A stretch of DNA of 64,000 nucleotides from Gammaproteobacteria bacterium (GTDB taxonomy: Bacteria; Pseudomonadota; Gammaproteobacteria; Eutrophobiales; Eutrophobiaceae). Numbering within the stretch: position 1 is the stretch's first letter; each line of letters begins with the position of its first letter. The stretch is from NCBI GenBank assembly GCA_016193395.1, contig JACPSH010000025.1:1-64000 (forward strand), read 5' to 3'. A program made the translations under genes and the position numbers. Positions 1-9,613 of the stretch are shown here, one piece after another. The notes under the pieces are model-generated. The model saw only the letters and a program-made list of their open reading frames with translations, searched no databases and was not told the origin of the DNA.

Positions 1-450
1 ATCAGCAAGACTCCCGGGCGGACCCAACAGATCAATTTCTTCGGGTTGGCGGACAACCATCGGCTCGTGGACCTTCCCGGATACGGTTACGCGAGCGTGC
101 CGGAAGCGAAGCGGAAGCTTTGGGGGAAAACCGTCTCCGGCTACATGAAGTCGCGCGAATCACTGCGCGGTGTAGTCATCGTCATGGATGCGCGACATCC
201 CATGACCGAACTGGATCTGCAGATGCTCGAGTGGAGCGCGGCGACAGGGAAACCCGTCCACGTCCTGCTGAACAAGTCGGACAAGCTCTCGACGAAGGCA
301 GCGCGGCTGGCTCTGCGGCAGGCCGGTCGGGAGCCGGCGCTGGCCGGCGCCGGCGTACAGCTCTTTTCGGCTGCCGACGGCCGGGGCGTTCGCGAACTGC
401 GCGCGGTCCTCGATCAGTGGCTCTCCGGGAAGCATCCATCCGGAAAGTAG
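1..450 (+). CDS. engB: Ribosome biogenesis GTP-binding protein EngB/YsxC/YihA (5' truncated by window edge)
   Basis: Frame is open from base 1 (ISKTPGRTQQINFFGLADNHRLVDLPGYGYA...); G3 DLPGYG and G4 LLNKSDKLS motifs typical of the EngB family. Confidence 0.93.
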   Translation: MSKTPGRTQQINFFGLADNHRLVDLPGYGYASVPEAKRKLWGKTVSGYMKSRESLRGVVIVMDARHPMTELDLQMLEWSAATGKPVHVLLNKSDKLSTKAARLALRQAGREPALAGAGVQLFSAADGRGVRELRAVLDQWLSGKHPSGK

Positions 451-1056
451 CCGTCAGGCCGGGGAAATGCCTGGGGAAAAAAGAATGGCCCCGGTTTACA
501 AGGGGAGGGAGGGCTACCGGGGCCTAATTCACCCGGTAGGGGTAACCGGGCTATCGATTCCGCTCAATCATGGAGCGGGAATTCATTGTTGTATCTGACC
601 CACAAAGGCTCCAAATGTTCCCTTGACCGCGGTTTCCCGGCGCTGTGCTTATGCACAATTCCTCGGGGCTTGGGGCGGACCAAAACACATGCGGTACCGG
701 AGATCGGCTACAAGCCGCAGACACACATGTAACCTATTGAAATAGCTGAAAGTTATTCGACTGCTTAAAATTTAACAGATTTGTCATCATTCCCGGCGCC
801 ATGCAGACCTCAGCCCCATTTCCCTATGTCATCCACAAAGTTATCCACGATAAATGTGGATAAAGAACGATCCTGAATTTTCGCAATAACTTACGTCCGG
901 GTATTTGCAACTACCCTCATGTGGCGAGGACAGGACGGATGCGAAATGGGGCGCCGATCGCCGTGCCAAGGCTGGCCCGTGGCGAGCCCGCCCCTCTCCG
1001 GCATCAGCAGGAGATCCTTGCCGCCGGTGACCGCGTGGGTGGCCCATCCGTGGATA
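451..1056. promoter_or_regulatory. Long noncoding gap between convergent genes with DnaA-box-like cluster and AT-rich stretch (candidate)
   Basis: TTATGCACA at 649-657, TCATCCACA at 829-837, TTATCCACG at 841-849, TGTGGATAA (reverse of TTATCCACA) at 855-863; AT-rich 729-790. No convincing ORF. Confidence 0.4.
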
Positions 1057-1986
1057 TCAACGGATGCGCGGCGGCGCCCGCAGCACCGTCAGGTCCAGTG
1101 GATGGCGGATGCGCATGCGCAACTGCCCGCGCGTCCGGTAGATGCGGCCCCGTGCCTGCACGGGACGCCCGACCTCGCCGGCAAGATCCCGGCCCTCGAA
1201 ATTTCGTTGATCCCCGCGCTCGATGCGCAGCGCGAAACGGGGGCCCATCTCCAACCACAAGGATGAGCGGCTTTCGCCGATGCGCGTCAGCCTGCCGTAA
1301 ACCACCCGGTAACCCCTTGCATCCCGTTCGAGGTTCTCTACCGCGACGGGCTGGTAGCGCGGGAGAGCCCAGAGACCGCGGCGGGCCTCCTGCGCGCGGA
1401 TGGTCGCCGCGTGGTAGCAATGCACCAGGCGCAGGTTGGGTGGGACGATCAGCGGCGTGGCCAGGCCCTCCTCCAGAAGACGCGACTGCACGAGGGTGCC
1501 GTCGTCGAGCAACAGGTGCGCAAGCACCCGTCCATAGCGATCGCGCGCCTCGGCATCCGGCACCAGCCGCACCGTTTGTTCCGGTCCGAGCAGCGAGCTC
1601 ATGAAGGCGCGCGCCTCAAGCGCGCCGGGCTCGGACGGCGCGCCGCCGTGCCCCAACTCGGGCGTATCGATCCCGATGAGACGCACGTGCGTGGAATCGA
1701 CAAGGATCACGGTGTCACCGTCAATGACCGCAACGATCCGCGCCGGAGAGCCGGGCTCCGTGATCGCGCACTCGGGGCCGGCCCAGGCAAAGCGGCCGAC
1801 ATGAAGGATGAGGAGCGTGAAGATCCCGGCCAGGACAGGACGGGATCGGAGGAAACCTGCCCCTCCCGGCGGAGGGACGAGGCTATTGCATTCCGTATTT
1901 GCGGCGGAAGCGATCGACACGTCCCGCCGTGTCCACGATCTTCTGCTTGCCCGTGTAGAAGGGATGGCACTGGGCGCACACTTCAA
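1057..1986 (-). CDS. Thermonuclease/SNase-like nuclease, probably secreted; true start unresolved and likely downstream of the listed ATG
   Basis: SNase motifs [46 protein letters not shown]; hydrophobic segment before the domain. The listed ATG lies inside rpmE, so the annotated start is doubtful. Confidence 0.8.
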   Translation of the reverse strand: MKCAPSAIPSTRASRRSWTRRDVSIASAANTECNSLVPPPGGAGFLRSRPVLAGIFTLLILHVGRFAWAGPECAITEPGSPARIVAVIDGDTVILVDSTHVRLIGIDTPELGHGGAPSEPGALEARAFMSSLLGPEQTVRLVPDAEARDRYGRVLAHLLLDDGTLVQSRLLEEGLATPLIVPPNLRLVHCYHAATIRAQEARRGLWALPRYQPVAVENLERDARGYRVVYGRLTRIGESRSSLWLEMGPRFALRIERGDQRNFEGRDLAGEVGRPVQARGRIYRTRGQLRMRIRHPLDLTVLRAPPRIR

Positions 1987-2086
1987 TGTGCAGTTCCTTG
2001 CTGTGCGTGGAGCGGGTCTTGAACGTATTCCCGCAACTGCAGGTCACGCTGATCTCGGCGTACTCGGGATGGATGTCTTGCTTCAT
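1883..2086 (-). CDS. rpmE: 50S ribosomal protein L31 (zinc-type, CxC...CxxC)
   Basis: [27 protein letters not shown]...[32 protein letters not shown]; classic L31. Confidence 0.96.
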   Translation of the reverse strand: MKQDIHPEYAEISVTCSCGNTFKTRSTHSKELHIEVCAQCHPFYTGKQKIVDTAGRVDRFRRKYGMQ

Positions 2087-2193
2087 GGCTTGAATCCCAG
2101 CGGGGAGACGCGTCCCTGAGAGGCGCGGATCCGGTGCATAAAGGCGCTGGAGTGTATGGCAATCTCTCCGGACTTGCAAACCCGGTCCGTTCT

Positions 2194-2964
2194 TCAAATG
2201 TCGAATTCGGCAATCACCGGCGCATGGTCCGAAGGCCGTTCCCAAGCGCGTGGCAACCGGTCGATGCGGCAGGCGCGGCAGCGCGGAGCGAGTTCCGGAC
2301 CCGCCAGGATATGATCGATGCGCAGGCCGAGGTTGCGCCGGAAACCCGCGGCCCTGTAATCCCACCACGTGAAGCTCTCCTCCGGCTGGGGAAACAGCCT
2401 GAAGCAGTCCTTGAGTCCGTTCGCGATCAGCTTGCGGAACTCCGCGCGTTCCAGCTCGCTGAACAGTACCTGGCCTTTCCACAGTTCCGGGTCATGCACG
2501 TCGGCCTCCTCGGGCGCGATGTTCAGGTCCCCGAGGATGATTAATTTCGCGTCGGTCCTGAGCAGATCGCGCACATATTGCTGTAAGTGGTTCAGCCACT
2601 CGAGTTTGTACGCGTACTTGTCGGAGCCCACCTCGGAACCGTTCGGGACATAAAGATTGAGAACCGGGATCCCCGCGATGCCGGCTTTCAGGATGCGCCG
2701 TTGCTCGTCGGGATACGACGGAATCGCCCGCACGATGTCGCAGGCGGGCGCGCGGCTGATGAGGGCAACGCCGTTGTAGGTCTTCTGTCCAGACACCGCC
2801 GCGCTGTAGCCCAAGTCGGAGAAGGGCGCATGGGGGAAGTCCGCATCAATGAGCTTGGTTTCCTGCATGGCCAGCACATCGGGGCGCTCAGCTTCCAGCC
2901 ACTCGAGTACCTGCGGCAGCCGAACGCGAAGGGAATTGACGTTCCAGGTGGCGATCTTGAACAT
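2194..2964 (-). CDS. xthA: Exodeoxyribonuclease III
   Basis: [16 protein letters not shown]...QETKL...[16 protein letters not shown]...DHILAGPEL...SDHAPV; ExoIII/AP-endonuclease motifs. Confidence 0.95.
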   Translation of the reverse strand: MFKIATWNVNSLRVRLPQVLEWLEAERPDVLAMQETKLIDADFPHAPFSDLGYSAAVSGQKTYNGVALISRAPACDIVRAIPSYPDEQRRILKAGIAGIPVLNLYVPNGSEVGSDKYAYKLEWLNHLQQYVRDLLRTDAKLIILGDLNIAPEEADVHDPELWKGQVLFSELERAEFRKLIANGLKDCFRLFPQPEESFTWWDYRAAGFRRNLGLRIDHILAGPELAPRCRACRIDRLPRAWERPSDHAPVIAEFDI

Positions 2965-3001
2965 CGGTGCGCTGGCCGGCCCGACGGCGGCCGGGGCGTT
3001 T

Positions 3002-3772
3002 TCAGACGCGGAATCCGCCGTGCCGGCGCCGGTTGAGGTAGTCCATCAGGTAGATGCCGCCGAGCCATCCCGCGATGAGGGCCACCGCCAGACCCGTGGC
3101 GAGATTGCCCCATGGCAGCGTGACTCCCGCGGCCGCCGGCGCGCCCGGATCCGCGGCGGCTCCCACCGCGCCGTCTCCGGCGCCGTCTGCGAGCATCACC
3201 TCGAGTCTCTTCTTTTCCGACTCAAGTTCCTGAATGCGCCCGTACAGTGAGGCATTGTCATTGTTCACGCCCAGCCGCTTCTTCAATTCCGCAAGCTGCG
3301 CCTCCAGCTCGCCTGAATTCAAGCGTTCCCGCTTCAGCTGCTGTTCGAGGTCCTCATATTGTTTTCGCAAGGTTTCGTAGCGCTGCGATTCCATCACTGG
3401 CGCGGGACGGCCCGCGGACAAGGTGGCAATCTGCTGTTGCGCCTCGGCGAGCCGGCGCTCGAGGACGTCGCCATGCTCGAGCGCTTCCTTCAGCTGCCCG
3501 GAGGGCGTGGGCGTATCCGTGCTCAGATAGCTGCTGTCAATCCATCCGGACGCGCCATCGGGATCGCGCACGAACGACAACGAGTCCTCGCGCTTGATGA
3601 TCTCGAGCACCGTGCCGGTGGACACCAGCTTGGTGATGGGGCTGTCGAGGGATTTCTCTTCATGCAGTCCCGTCCTGATCTGGGCGGTGACGTAGGCGGT
3701 TTCCGCGGCCGACGGACTGATCGCCCCAAGCGCCAGCGCCGGCACGAGCAGCACCATGGCAAGGCGCTTCAT
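3002..3772 (-). CDS. SH3-domain protein with coiled coil and C-terminal TM (YgiM/TIGR04211-like)
   Basis: Signal peptide, bacterial SH3 domain (AYVTAQIRTGLHEEKSLDSPITKLVSTGTVLEI), coiled coil, C-terminal TM helix. Confidence 0.8.
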   Translation of the reverse strand: MKRLAMVLLVPALALGAISPSAAETAYVTAQIRTGLHEEKSLDSPITKLVSTGTVLEIIKREDSLSFVRDPDGASGWIDSSYLSTDTPTPSGQLKEALEHGDVLERRLAEAQQQIATLSAGRPAPVMESQRYETLRKQYEDLEQQLKRERLNSGELEAQLAELKKRLGVNNDNASLYGRIQELESEKKRLEVMLADGAGDGAVGAAADPGAPAAAGVTLPWGNLATGLAVALIAGWLGGIYLMDYLNRRRHGGFRV

Positions 3773-5841
3773 GAATGAACTCCCGAATTAGGCCGGCTGA
3801 TCCCCGAGTGACGCAGGAGCGGTTCAATGCTGGGTGGCCGTCCCCGGAACTCGATAAACAAATCCATGGGATCGCGCGACCCCCCCTGTTCCAATATGGA
3901 CCGCATAAATTGCCTGCCGGTGTTTTCGTCCAAGATACCGTTTTCCTCAAACTTGGAAAAGGCATCCGCGGACAGCACTTCGGCCCATTTGTAGCCGTAA
4001 TACCCGGCTGCATATCCCCCGGCGAAGATATGTCCGAAACTGTGGGGGAAGCGGTTGAACGCGGGCGGGAACACAACGGCGACTTCCCCGCGCACTTCGT
4101 CGAGCAGCGCCTGCAGGTCGGCAAGGTCGGCGCCGCGTTGCTCGTCGTGCAGACGGAAATCGAACAACGCAAATTCGATCTGCCGCACCATCTGCATCCC
4201 GGATTGAAAATGCCGCGCGCCGCGCATCTTCTCCAGCAACGGCTGCGGCAGGGGTGCGCGGGTCTGATAGTGGCGCGCAATCAGATCCAGCGATTCGCGC
4301 TCCCAGCACCAGTTCTCCATGAACTGGCTCGGCAGTTCCACGGCGTCCCATGGGACGCCGTTGATCCCGGCGACGGGCGGGTGGTCCACGCGCGTGAGCA
4401 TGTGGTGCAGGCCGTGGCCGAATTCGTGAAACAGCGTGACGACTTCATCATGGGCGAGCAATGCGGGTTCATCGCCAACCGGCGGGGTGAAATTGCAGGT
4501 GAGGTAGGCGACGGGTCGCTGCAAGCCGCCGGCATCGCGACGGCGCGAACGGCATTCGTCCATCCAGGCGCCTCCGCGTTTGTGGCGGCGCGCGTATAAA
4601 TCCAGATAGAAGCAGGCGCGCGGTTCCTCTTCCTTGCCTGCCAATTCATAGAAGTGCACGTCCGGATGCCAGACCTCTACGCCGGTCCGTTCGCGGATGT
4701 GGATGCCGTAAAGACGCCGCGCGATATCGAACAATCCCTTGAGGACTTGTTCGATCGGGAAATAGGGCCGTAACTCCTCCTGTGAAAAACCATGTCGCTG
4801 CTCGCGCAACCGCTCGGCGCAGAAAGCGATATCCCAGGCGTTCATGCTAGCGAGGTCGCAACGCTCTCTCCCGAACCGTTCCAGTTCGTTCAATTCCGCC
4901 GCGGCCACCGGTTTCGAGCGGCCGGCGAGATCGCGCAGGAATTGCAGGACCTCGACGGGTTGGCGCGCCATCTTGCGCGCCAGGGACAGGGAAGCGTAGC
5001 TCCGGAATCCCAGCAATTGCGCCTGTTCGCGGCGCAGGGCGAGGATTTGCAGCATCAGGCCGCCGTTGTCCCAGCGCCCCGCGTTCGGACCCTGATCGGA
5101 AGCCCGCGTGACATAGGCTTCGTACATCTCGCGGCGCAGCTCTCCGGATTCGGCGTATTCGAGCACCGGCAGGTAGGAGGGATACTCGAGAGTCAGGACC
5201 CAACCCGTGAGGCCGCGCTGGCGCGCGTTTTCCTTCGCGAGCGCGCGTGCAGTCGGAGGCAGCCCGCGTAATTCGTATGGATCGGTAACGTGCTTGATCC
5301 ATCCCTGTGTCGCGTCCAGCACGTTCTCTTCGAAACGCGTCTGCAATTCGGACAATTGCTGCCGGATGGATTTGAATCGTTCGCGCGGCCCGGCCGCAAG
5401 TTCGATCCCGGACAGCCTGAAGTCGCGCAGCGCATTGTCGATGGTTTTCCGCTGGGCGGGCGTGAACGACGCATACTCCGGTCCGTCGGCAATGCCGCGA
5501 TAGGCGCGGTACAGGTCTTCATTCTGGCCGAGCTCGGTCGCGTAATCCGTCAATTTCGGGATGGCCGCCCAGTAGGCCGCGCGAAGCGCTTCGTTGTCTG
5601 CGACCGCGTGCAGATGATTGACGGGCGACCAGGCGCGGCTGAGGCGATCCTCATTGCGCTCGATCGGCTCGATCAGGTTGTTCCATGTGAACGGCGGTCC
5701 GGATGCAAGTCGTTCGGTGAGGGCAGCGCGGTTCTTCGCAAAGAGGATGTCCATCGCCGGTTCCACGTGTTCGGCGCGGATGCTGCCGAATGCAGGCAGC
5801 TTATCGAGGCACAGGAGCGGATTGATTTCGCGTCGGGGCAT
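3769..5841 (-). CDS. prlC: Oligopeptidase A, M3 family metallopeptidase
   Basis: HEFGHGLHH zinc motif; length 690 aa and overall M3 similarity. Confidence 0.95.
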   Translation of the reverse strand: MPRREINPLLCLDKLPAFGSIRAEHVEPAMDILFAKNRAALTERLASGPPFTWNNLIEPIERNEDRLSRAWSPVNHLHAVADNEALRAAYWAAIPKLTDYATELGQNEDLYRAYRGIADGPEYASFTPAQRKTIDNALRDFRLSGIELAAGPRERFKSIRQQLSELQTRFEENVLDATQGWIKHVTDPYELRGLPPTARALAKENARQRGLTGWVLTLEYPSYLPVLEYAESGELRREMYEAYVTRASDQGPNAGRWDNGGLMLQILALRREQAQLLGFRSYASLSLARKMARQPVEVLQFLRDLAGRSKPVAAAELNELERFGRERCDLASMNAWDIAFCAERLREQRHGFSQEELRPYFPIEQVLKGLFDIARRLYGIHIRERTGVEVWHPDVHFYELAGKEEEPRACFYLDLYARRHKRGGAWMDECRSRRRDAGGLQRPVAYLTCNFTPPVGDEPALLAHDEVVTLFHEFGHGLHHMLTRVDHPPVAGINGVPWDAVELPSQFMENWCWERESLDLIARHYQTRAPLPQPLLEKMRGARHFQSGMQMVRQIEFALFDFRLHDEQRGADLADLQALLDEVRGEVAVVFPPAFNRFPHSFGHIFAGGYAAGYYGYKWAEVLSADAFSKFEENGILDENTGRQFMRSILEQGGSRDPMDLFIEFRGRPPSIEPLLRHSGISRPNSGVHS

Positions 5842-5998
5842 CAGCGATCAGGGGGCGGTGAAAACTGGTCATGCTACGATCATCGCCTCCGGAGCACCAC
5901 AGGATCCTCCGCGGTTCCCGCGCCGCCAGGCGATTCGTCTTGGACGCACCAGGCGTCTCCATTAAGCTCCAGGTCAGATCCACAACGGTGGGGGGCGC

Positions 5999-6463
5999 AT
6001 GCAAGGCGATAAAAAAGTCGTTGCCTATCTCAACAAGGTCTTGCGCAATGAACTGACGGCGATCAACCAGTACTTTCTCCACGCCCGTATGTTTGAAAAC
6101 TGGGGCCTGAAGGCGCTCAACGAATACGAGTACAAGGAGTCCGTGGATGAAATGAAGCATGCCGACGCGCTGATCCGGCGCATCCTGTTCCTCGAGGGGT
6201 TGCCGAACCTGCAGGACATCGGCCGGTTGATGATCGGAGAGGGCCCGAAGGAGGTACTGGGCCTGGATCTGAAACTGGAGCGCCAGGCATTGCCGCTGCT
6301 GCGGGAAGCCATCGATCACTGCGAATCCGTGCAGGACTTTGTTTCCAGGGAACTGCTGGAGGACATCCTGGAAGGGGAGGAGGAACACATCGACTGGCTG
6401 GAAACGCAGTTGGGCCTGATTGAGAAGGTCGGCTTGGAGAACTACCTCCAGTCCAGGATGTAA
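5999..6463 (+). CDS. bfr: Bacterioferritin
   Basis: [36 protein letters not shown]...[12 protein letters not shown]; ferroxidase ligands conserved. Confidence 0.96.
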   Translation: MQGDKKVVAYLNKVLRNELTAINQYFLHARMFENWGLKALNEYEYKESVDEMKHADALIRRILFLEGLPNLQDIGRLMIGEGPKEVLGLDLKLERQALPLLREAIDHCESVQDFVSRELLEDILEGEEEHIDWLETQLGLIEKVGLENYLQSRM

Positions 6464-6517
6464 CCGCTTGATAGCAGACGGGCAGGCCACGACGGTCTGG
6501 CCGGTGGCAGACCTGTT

Positions 6518-6536
6518 GATAATGCTTCTCATTTGT
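6518..6536. promoter_or_regulatory. Fur-box-like site upstream of bfd
   Basis: GATAATGCTTCTCATTTGT, 12/19 to GATAATGATAATCATTATC by eye; 42 bp before the bfd ATG. Confidence 0.5.
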
Positions 6537-6578
6537 GTAAAGATTGTCATCAAGTCTGTTTTGGGCAGGTGGCTTCCC

Positions 6579-6809
6579 ATGTATATCTGCATGTGCCAGG
6601 CAGTGACCGAGGACGAACTGTACGCGGCCATTAAGGACGGCGCGGTCACGTTAAAGCAGCTGCGGAAGTGCCTGCAGGTTGCAAATTGTTGCGGCGGCTG
6701 CACCGAACGCGTCAAGGCCTGCGTCCGTGGCGCGCTGAAGCGGCAGGCAGAAAATGAGGCCGTTCTCATGGCACTGCTTCCGGAGCAGGCACAAGCTGCC
6801 CCCGTCTGA
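6579..6809 (+). CDS. bfd: Bacterioferritin-associated ferredoxin
   Basis: MYICMCQAVTEDELYAAIKDGAVTLKQLRKCLQVANCCGGCTERVK; BFD-like [2Fe-2S] Cys pattern CxC...CxxC. Confidence 0.93.
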   Translation: MYICMCQAVTEDELYAAIKDGAVTLKQLRKCLQVANCCGGCTERVKACVRGALKRQAENEAVLMALLPEQAQAAPV

Positions 6810-6963
6810 ACCGGAACCGCTGGTTCCGGATTCTATCCCCCATCTGGTCGGCGTCGCGCGCGGGCTGCGTGAAGTCGCCGTTTTCGGATCTGCTTTCTAC
6901 CCGCTGTCATGAAGCCATTGATGTGGCTCAGCTCCTGTACTTTTGGCTGGACTTGTGTATATA

Positions 6964-6982
6964 AATGATAATTATTATCATT
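6964..6982. promoter_or_regulatory. Fur box (strong)
   Basis: AATGATAATTATTATCATT, near-perfect palindrome matching GATAAT-type Fur hexamers; 31 bp upstream of the porin ATG. Confidence 0.8.
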
Positions 6983-7013
6983 CGCATTAAAGAAAGCCAA
7001 AGGAGAACCAGAA

Positions 7014-8229
7014 ATGCAAAATCGAATTATTAGTAAAGGGTCAGTCACAGCGGCAATATTTCTCGCTGCAATGGGTCTGTTTGGGAACGCATCGGCCGCG
7101 CAAACGCCTTCGCTGGATGAAATGTGGCGGATGGTTCAGCGAGGAGGTCGCCACACAACGCGAAAAATCGGTGCCCGGTCAGCGCACCTCGATCGGCGGC
7201 TACGGCGAACTGCACTACAACAATCTGAACGACGATGAGGATGCCATCGGCGGCGACGATTCCCTGTCGCGTGCCGATTTCCACCGCTTCATCATCTATC
7301 TCGCGCACGAATTCAACGACAGGATGCGGTTCTTCTCCGAACTCGAAGTAGAACACTCGCTCGTCGCGGGCGACGGTTCCAGCGCCGGAGAAGTGGAACT
7401 GGAGCAGGCCTGGATCGAAATGGACGTCGGGCAGCGGCACCACGCGCGCGCGGGCCTGGATATCCTGCCGATCGGGATCCTGAATGTCACACATGAGCCG
7501 AACACTTTCTACGGCGTGGAACGCAACCGGGTGGAGAGCGAGATCATCCCGTCGACATGGTGGGAAGCAGGCGTCAGCGCATACGGTGAACTCGCTCCAG
7601 GCTGGAATTACGATCTGGTCGCGCATTCCGGGCTTACCGTCGAAACGGACGGCGATGCGCCATTCCGGCCCCGCGAGGGCCGTCTCAAGGTGTCCCAGGC
7701 TGACGATCAGGACATCGCCTTTACCGGGCGGTTGTGGTACACGGGCCTGCCCGGTCTCGAAGTCGGTGTCTCCGGCCAGTACCAGGCGGATATGACGGGC
7801 ACGGCGGATGATGTGGATATCGATGCCACACTGTTCGAAGGCCATGTCGACTGGAAGCATGCCAGCGGTTTTGGATTGCGGGCGATTTACGCACGCTGGG
7901 AAATCGGCTCCGACAATGGAATCGATCCGGGGACCGTGAACGCAGATACGCTGGAAGGATGGTACGTGGAACCGGCATATCGGTTCCGGCTGCCGGCCCG
8001 ATTCTGGGGCGAGGCCGGAATATTTGCCCGCTACAGCCAATGGGATGAACGCAACCGTCTGGCGGTACCCGCGAACCGTTATGTAGAATTCGAGCAGGCC
8101 GTCATTGGATTCAACTGGTGGCCGCATCCCAACCTGGTGTTCAAATTCGACGCGCAATGGGAGGATGCGGACGCCGAAGTCGATCAACTGCTCGACGGCT
8201 TCAACCTGGGAGTGGGGTATCAGTTCTAG
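7014..8229 (+). CDS. Outer-membrane porin-like beta-barrel protein, apparently split by a frameshift near 7130-7150
   Basis: Signal peptide MQNRIISKGSVTAAIFLAAMGLFGNASAAQTPSLDEMWRMVQ is in the frame of 7014; the barrel (RTSIGGYGELHYNNLNDDEDAIGGDDSLSRADFHRFIIYLAHEF...LLDGFNLGVGYQF) is in the frame of 7081-8229. Confidence 0.7.
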
Positions 8230-8305
8230 CCGCAAAGCCTTCACGCGAAGCCGTGAAACTGCCGGAGGCAGCATCATCGCGCCGTGCCCGCCATGCGGGA
8301 CGCAG

Positions 8306-8839
8306 ATGAAGCCCGGCTTTCGCCGCCTGTTGTGCGGTTGTCTGCTGCTCGTCCTCGTGGCGCCGGCCCGCGCGCAGGGGATTTACCAGACCCCTGAGGC
8401 GTTCCTCGACGAGGTATTCGGCGGCGCCCCGCCTGCGCCGCGCAAGATGTGGATCAAGGCGGAACTGGCCGACTCGGTACGAGCCGTGCTTGGCCACGAT
8501 CTCGGCGTGTTGCGGCTCAGCTATTGGGGCCAGTCGGGGCGTACGGTGTGGATCTTGGAGGAGATCGGCAAGGAGCAGCCGATCACGGCAGGTATCGTGG
8601 TGAACAACGGCGCGATTGAGAGTGTGCGCGTACTCGTGTTCCGCGAATCGCGCGGTTGGGAGGTGCGCCATCCCTTTTTCACGGATCAATTCAAGGGGGC
8701 GAGGCTCGTGGACGGGGATCGGCTCGACCGCGGCATCGACGGGATCTCGGGCGCCACGCTGTCGGTCGGGGCGCTGACCCGGCTCGCGCGGCTCGCGCTG
8801 CTGCTCCATGCATATAGCACGGGCGCGTTGCCCGGATGA
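8306..8839 (+). CDS. Exported FMN-binding-domain protein
   Basis: Signal peptide MKPGFRRLLCGCLLLVLVAPARA; C-terminal DGISGATLSVGALTR matches the FMN-binding (RnfG/NqrC-like) SGAT signature. Confidence 0.82.
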   Translation: MKPGFRRLLCGCLLLVLVAPARAQGIYQTPEAFLDEVFGGAPPAPRKMWIKAELADSVRAVLGHDLGVLRLSYWGQSGRTVWILEEIGKEQPITAGIVVNNGAIESVRVLVFRESRGWEVRHPFFTDQFKGARLVDGDRLDRGIDGISGATLSVGALTRLARLALLLHAYSTGALPG

Positions 8840-9600
8840 AACTGTCCGTCTGGCAACGATGGCATCGCGTGGCCGGGATCGTCATTGCCGTGTTTGTGCT
8901 GCTGCTTTGCGTCACCGGATTCATGTTGAACCACACTGATGCGCTGGCCTTGCGGGACCGCAACCTTGCATCCGAGTGGCTGCTTGACTGGTATGGTATC
9001 GAGCCGCGGACGGCGCCGGTTGCCTTTGCCGCGGGCAGCCACTGGGTTACGCGCATCGGGGAACGGGTCTACCTGGATCGCCGCGAGATCGCGGATTCCG
9101 CGATGGCGCTTGTTGGTGCCGTCAGCTACCAGGACGAAATCGTGGCCGCCGTGGACAGTCGCCTGATGATCCTGGCGAACACGGGCGAGACGATCGAGAT
9201 CCTGGACGGCGCGACGGGCGTGCCTGCCGGAATACGGGCCATCGGCACCGGACCCGGTGGGCGGATCGTAATTGACGCGGCCCACGGGAAATATTCCGCT
9301 GAACTGGATGCATCGGCCTGGAACGAAGGGAAATTCGCGGATGCCGTCTGGGCCGCGCCGGGACAGCCGCCCGAGGATCTGATCGCCGATCTGCTCGAAG
9401 CATATCGTGGCAGGGGCCTGTCTCTGGAACGCGTCCTGTTCGATCTGCACAGCGGCAGGTTCTTCGGATCGATCGGCGTCTGGATCGTGGATCTTATCGG
9501 CCTGGTTCTCATCTTTCTTACCGCGAGCGGCGTCTGGATATGGCTGCGTCGGCCCCGGGAATGGATCGACGAGGAAGAGGGCGACTCCGAAGGCAATTGA
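8836..9600 (+). CDS. PepSY-associated TM helix domain protein
   Basis: N-terminal WQRWHRVAGIVIAVFVLLLCVTGFMLNH and C-terminal LFDLHSGRFFGSIGVWIVDLIGLVLIFLTASGVWIW; PepSY_TM layout. Overlaps the upstream gene by 4 bp. Confidence 0.82.
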   Translation: MKLSVWQRWHRVAGIVIAVFVLLLCVTGFMLNHTDALALRDRNLASEWLLDWYGIEPRTAPVAFAAGSHWVTRIGERVYLDRREIADSAMALVGAVSYQDEIVAAVDSRLMILANTGETIEILDGATGVPAGIRAIGTGPGGRIVIDAAHGKYSAELDASAWNEGKFADAVWAAPGQPPEDLIADLLEAYRGRGLSLERVLFDLHSGRFFGSIGVWIVDLIGLVLIFLTASGVWIWLRRPREWIDEEEGDSEGN

Positions 9601-9613
9601 GGCCGTGGGACCG

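Noticed and set aside
921-1604. 227-aa + strand ORF opposite the SNase-like nuclease
   Set aside because: Low-complexity Pro/Arg/Ala-rich product; sense strand holds clear SNase motifs.
5801-6769. 322-aa ORF antisense to bfr
   Set aside because: Overlaps the confident bfr gene and the Fur-like site upstream of bfd; no family resemblance.
7045-8277. 410-aa ORF antisense to the porin
   Set aside because: Long antisense ORFs are common in GC-rich DNA; the + strand translation has clear beta-barrel features and this one has no recognisable motifs.
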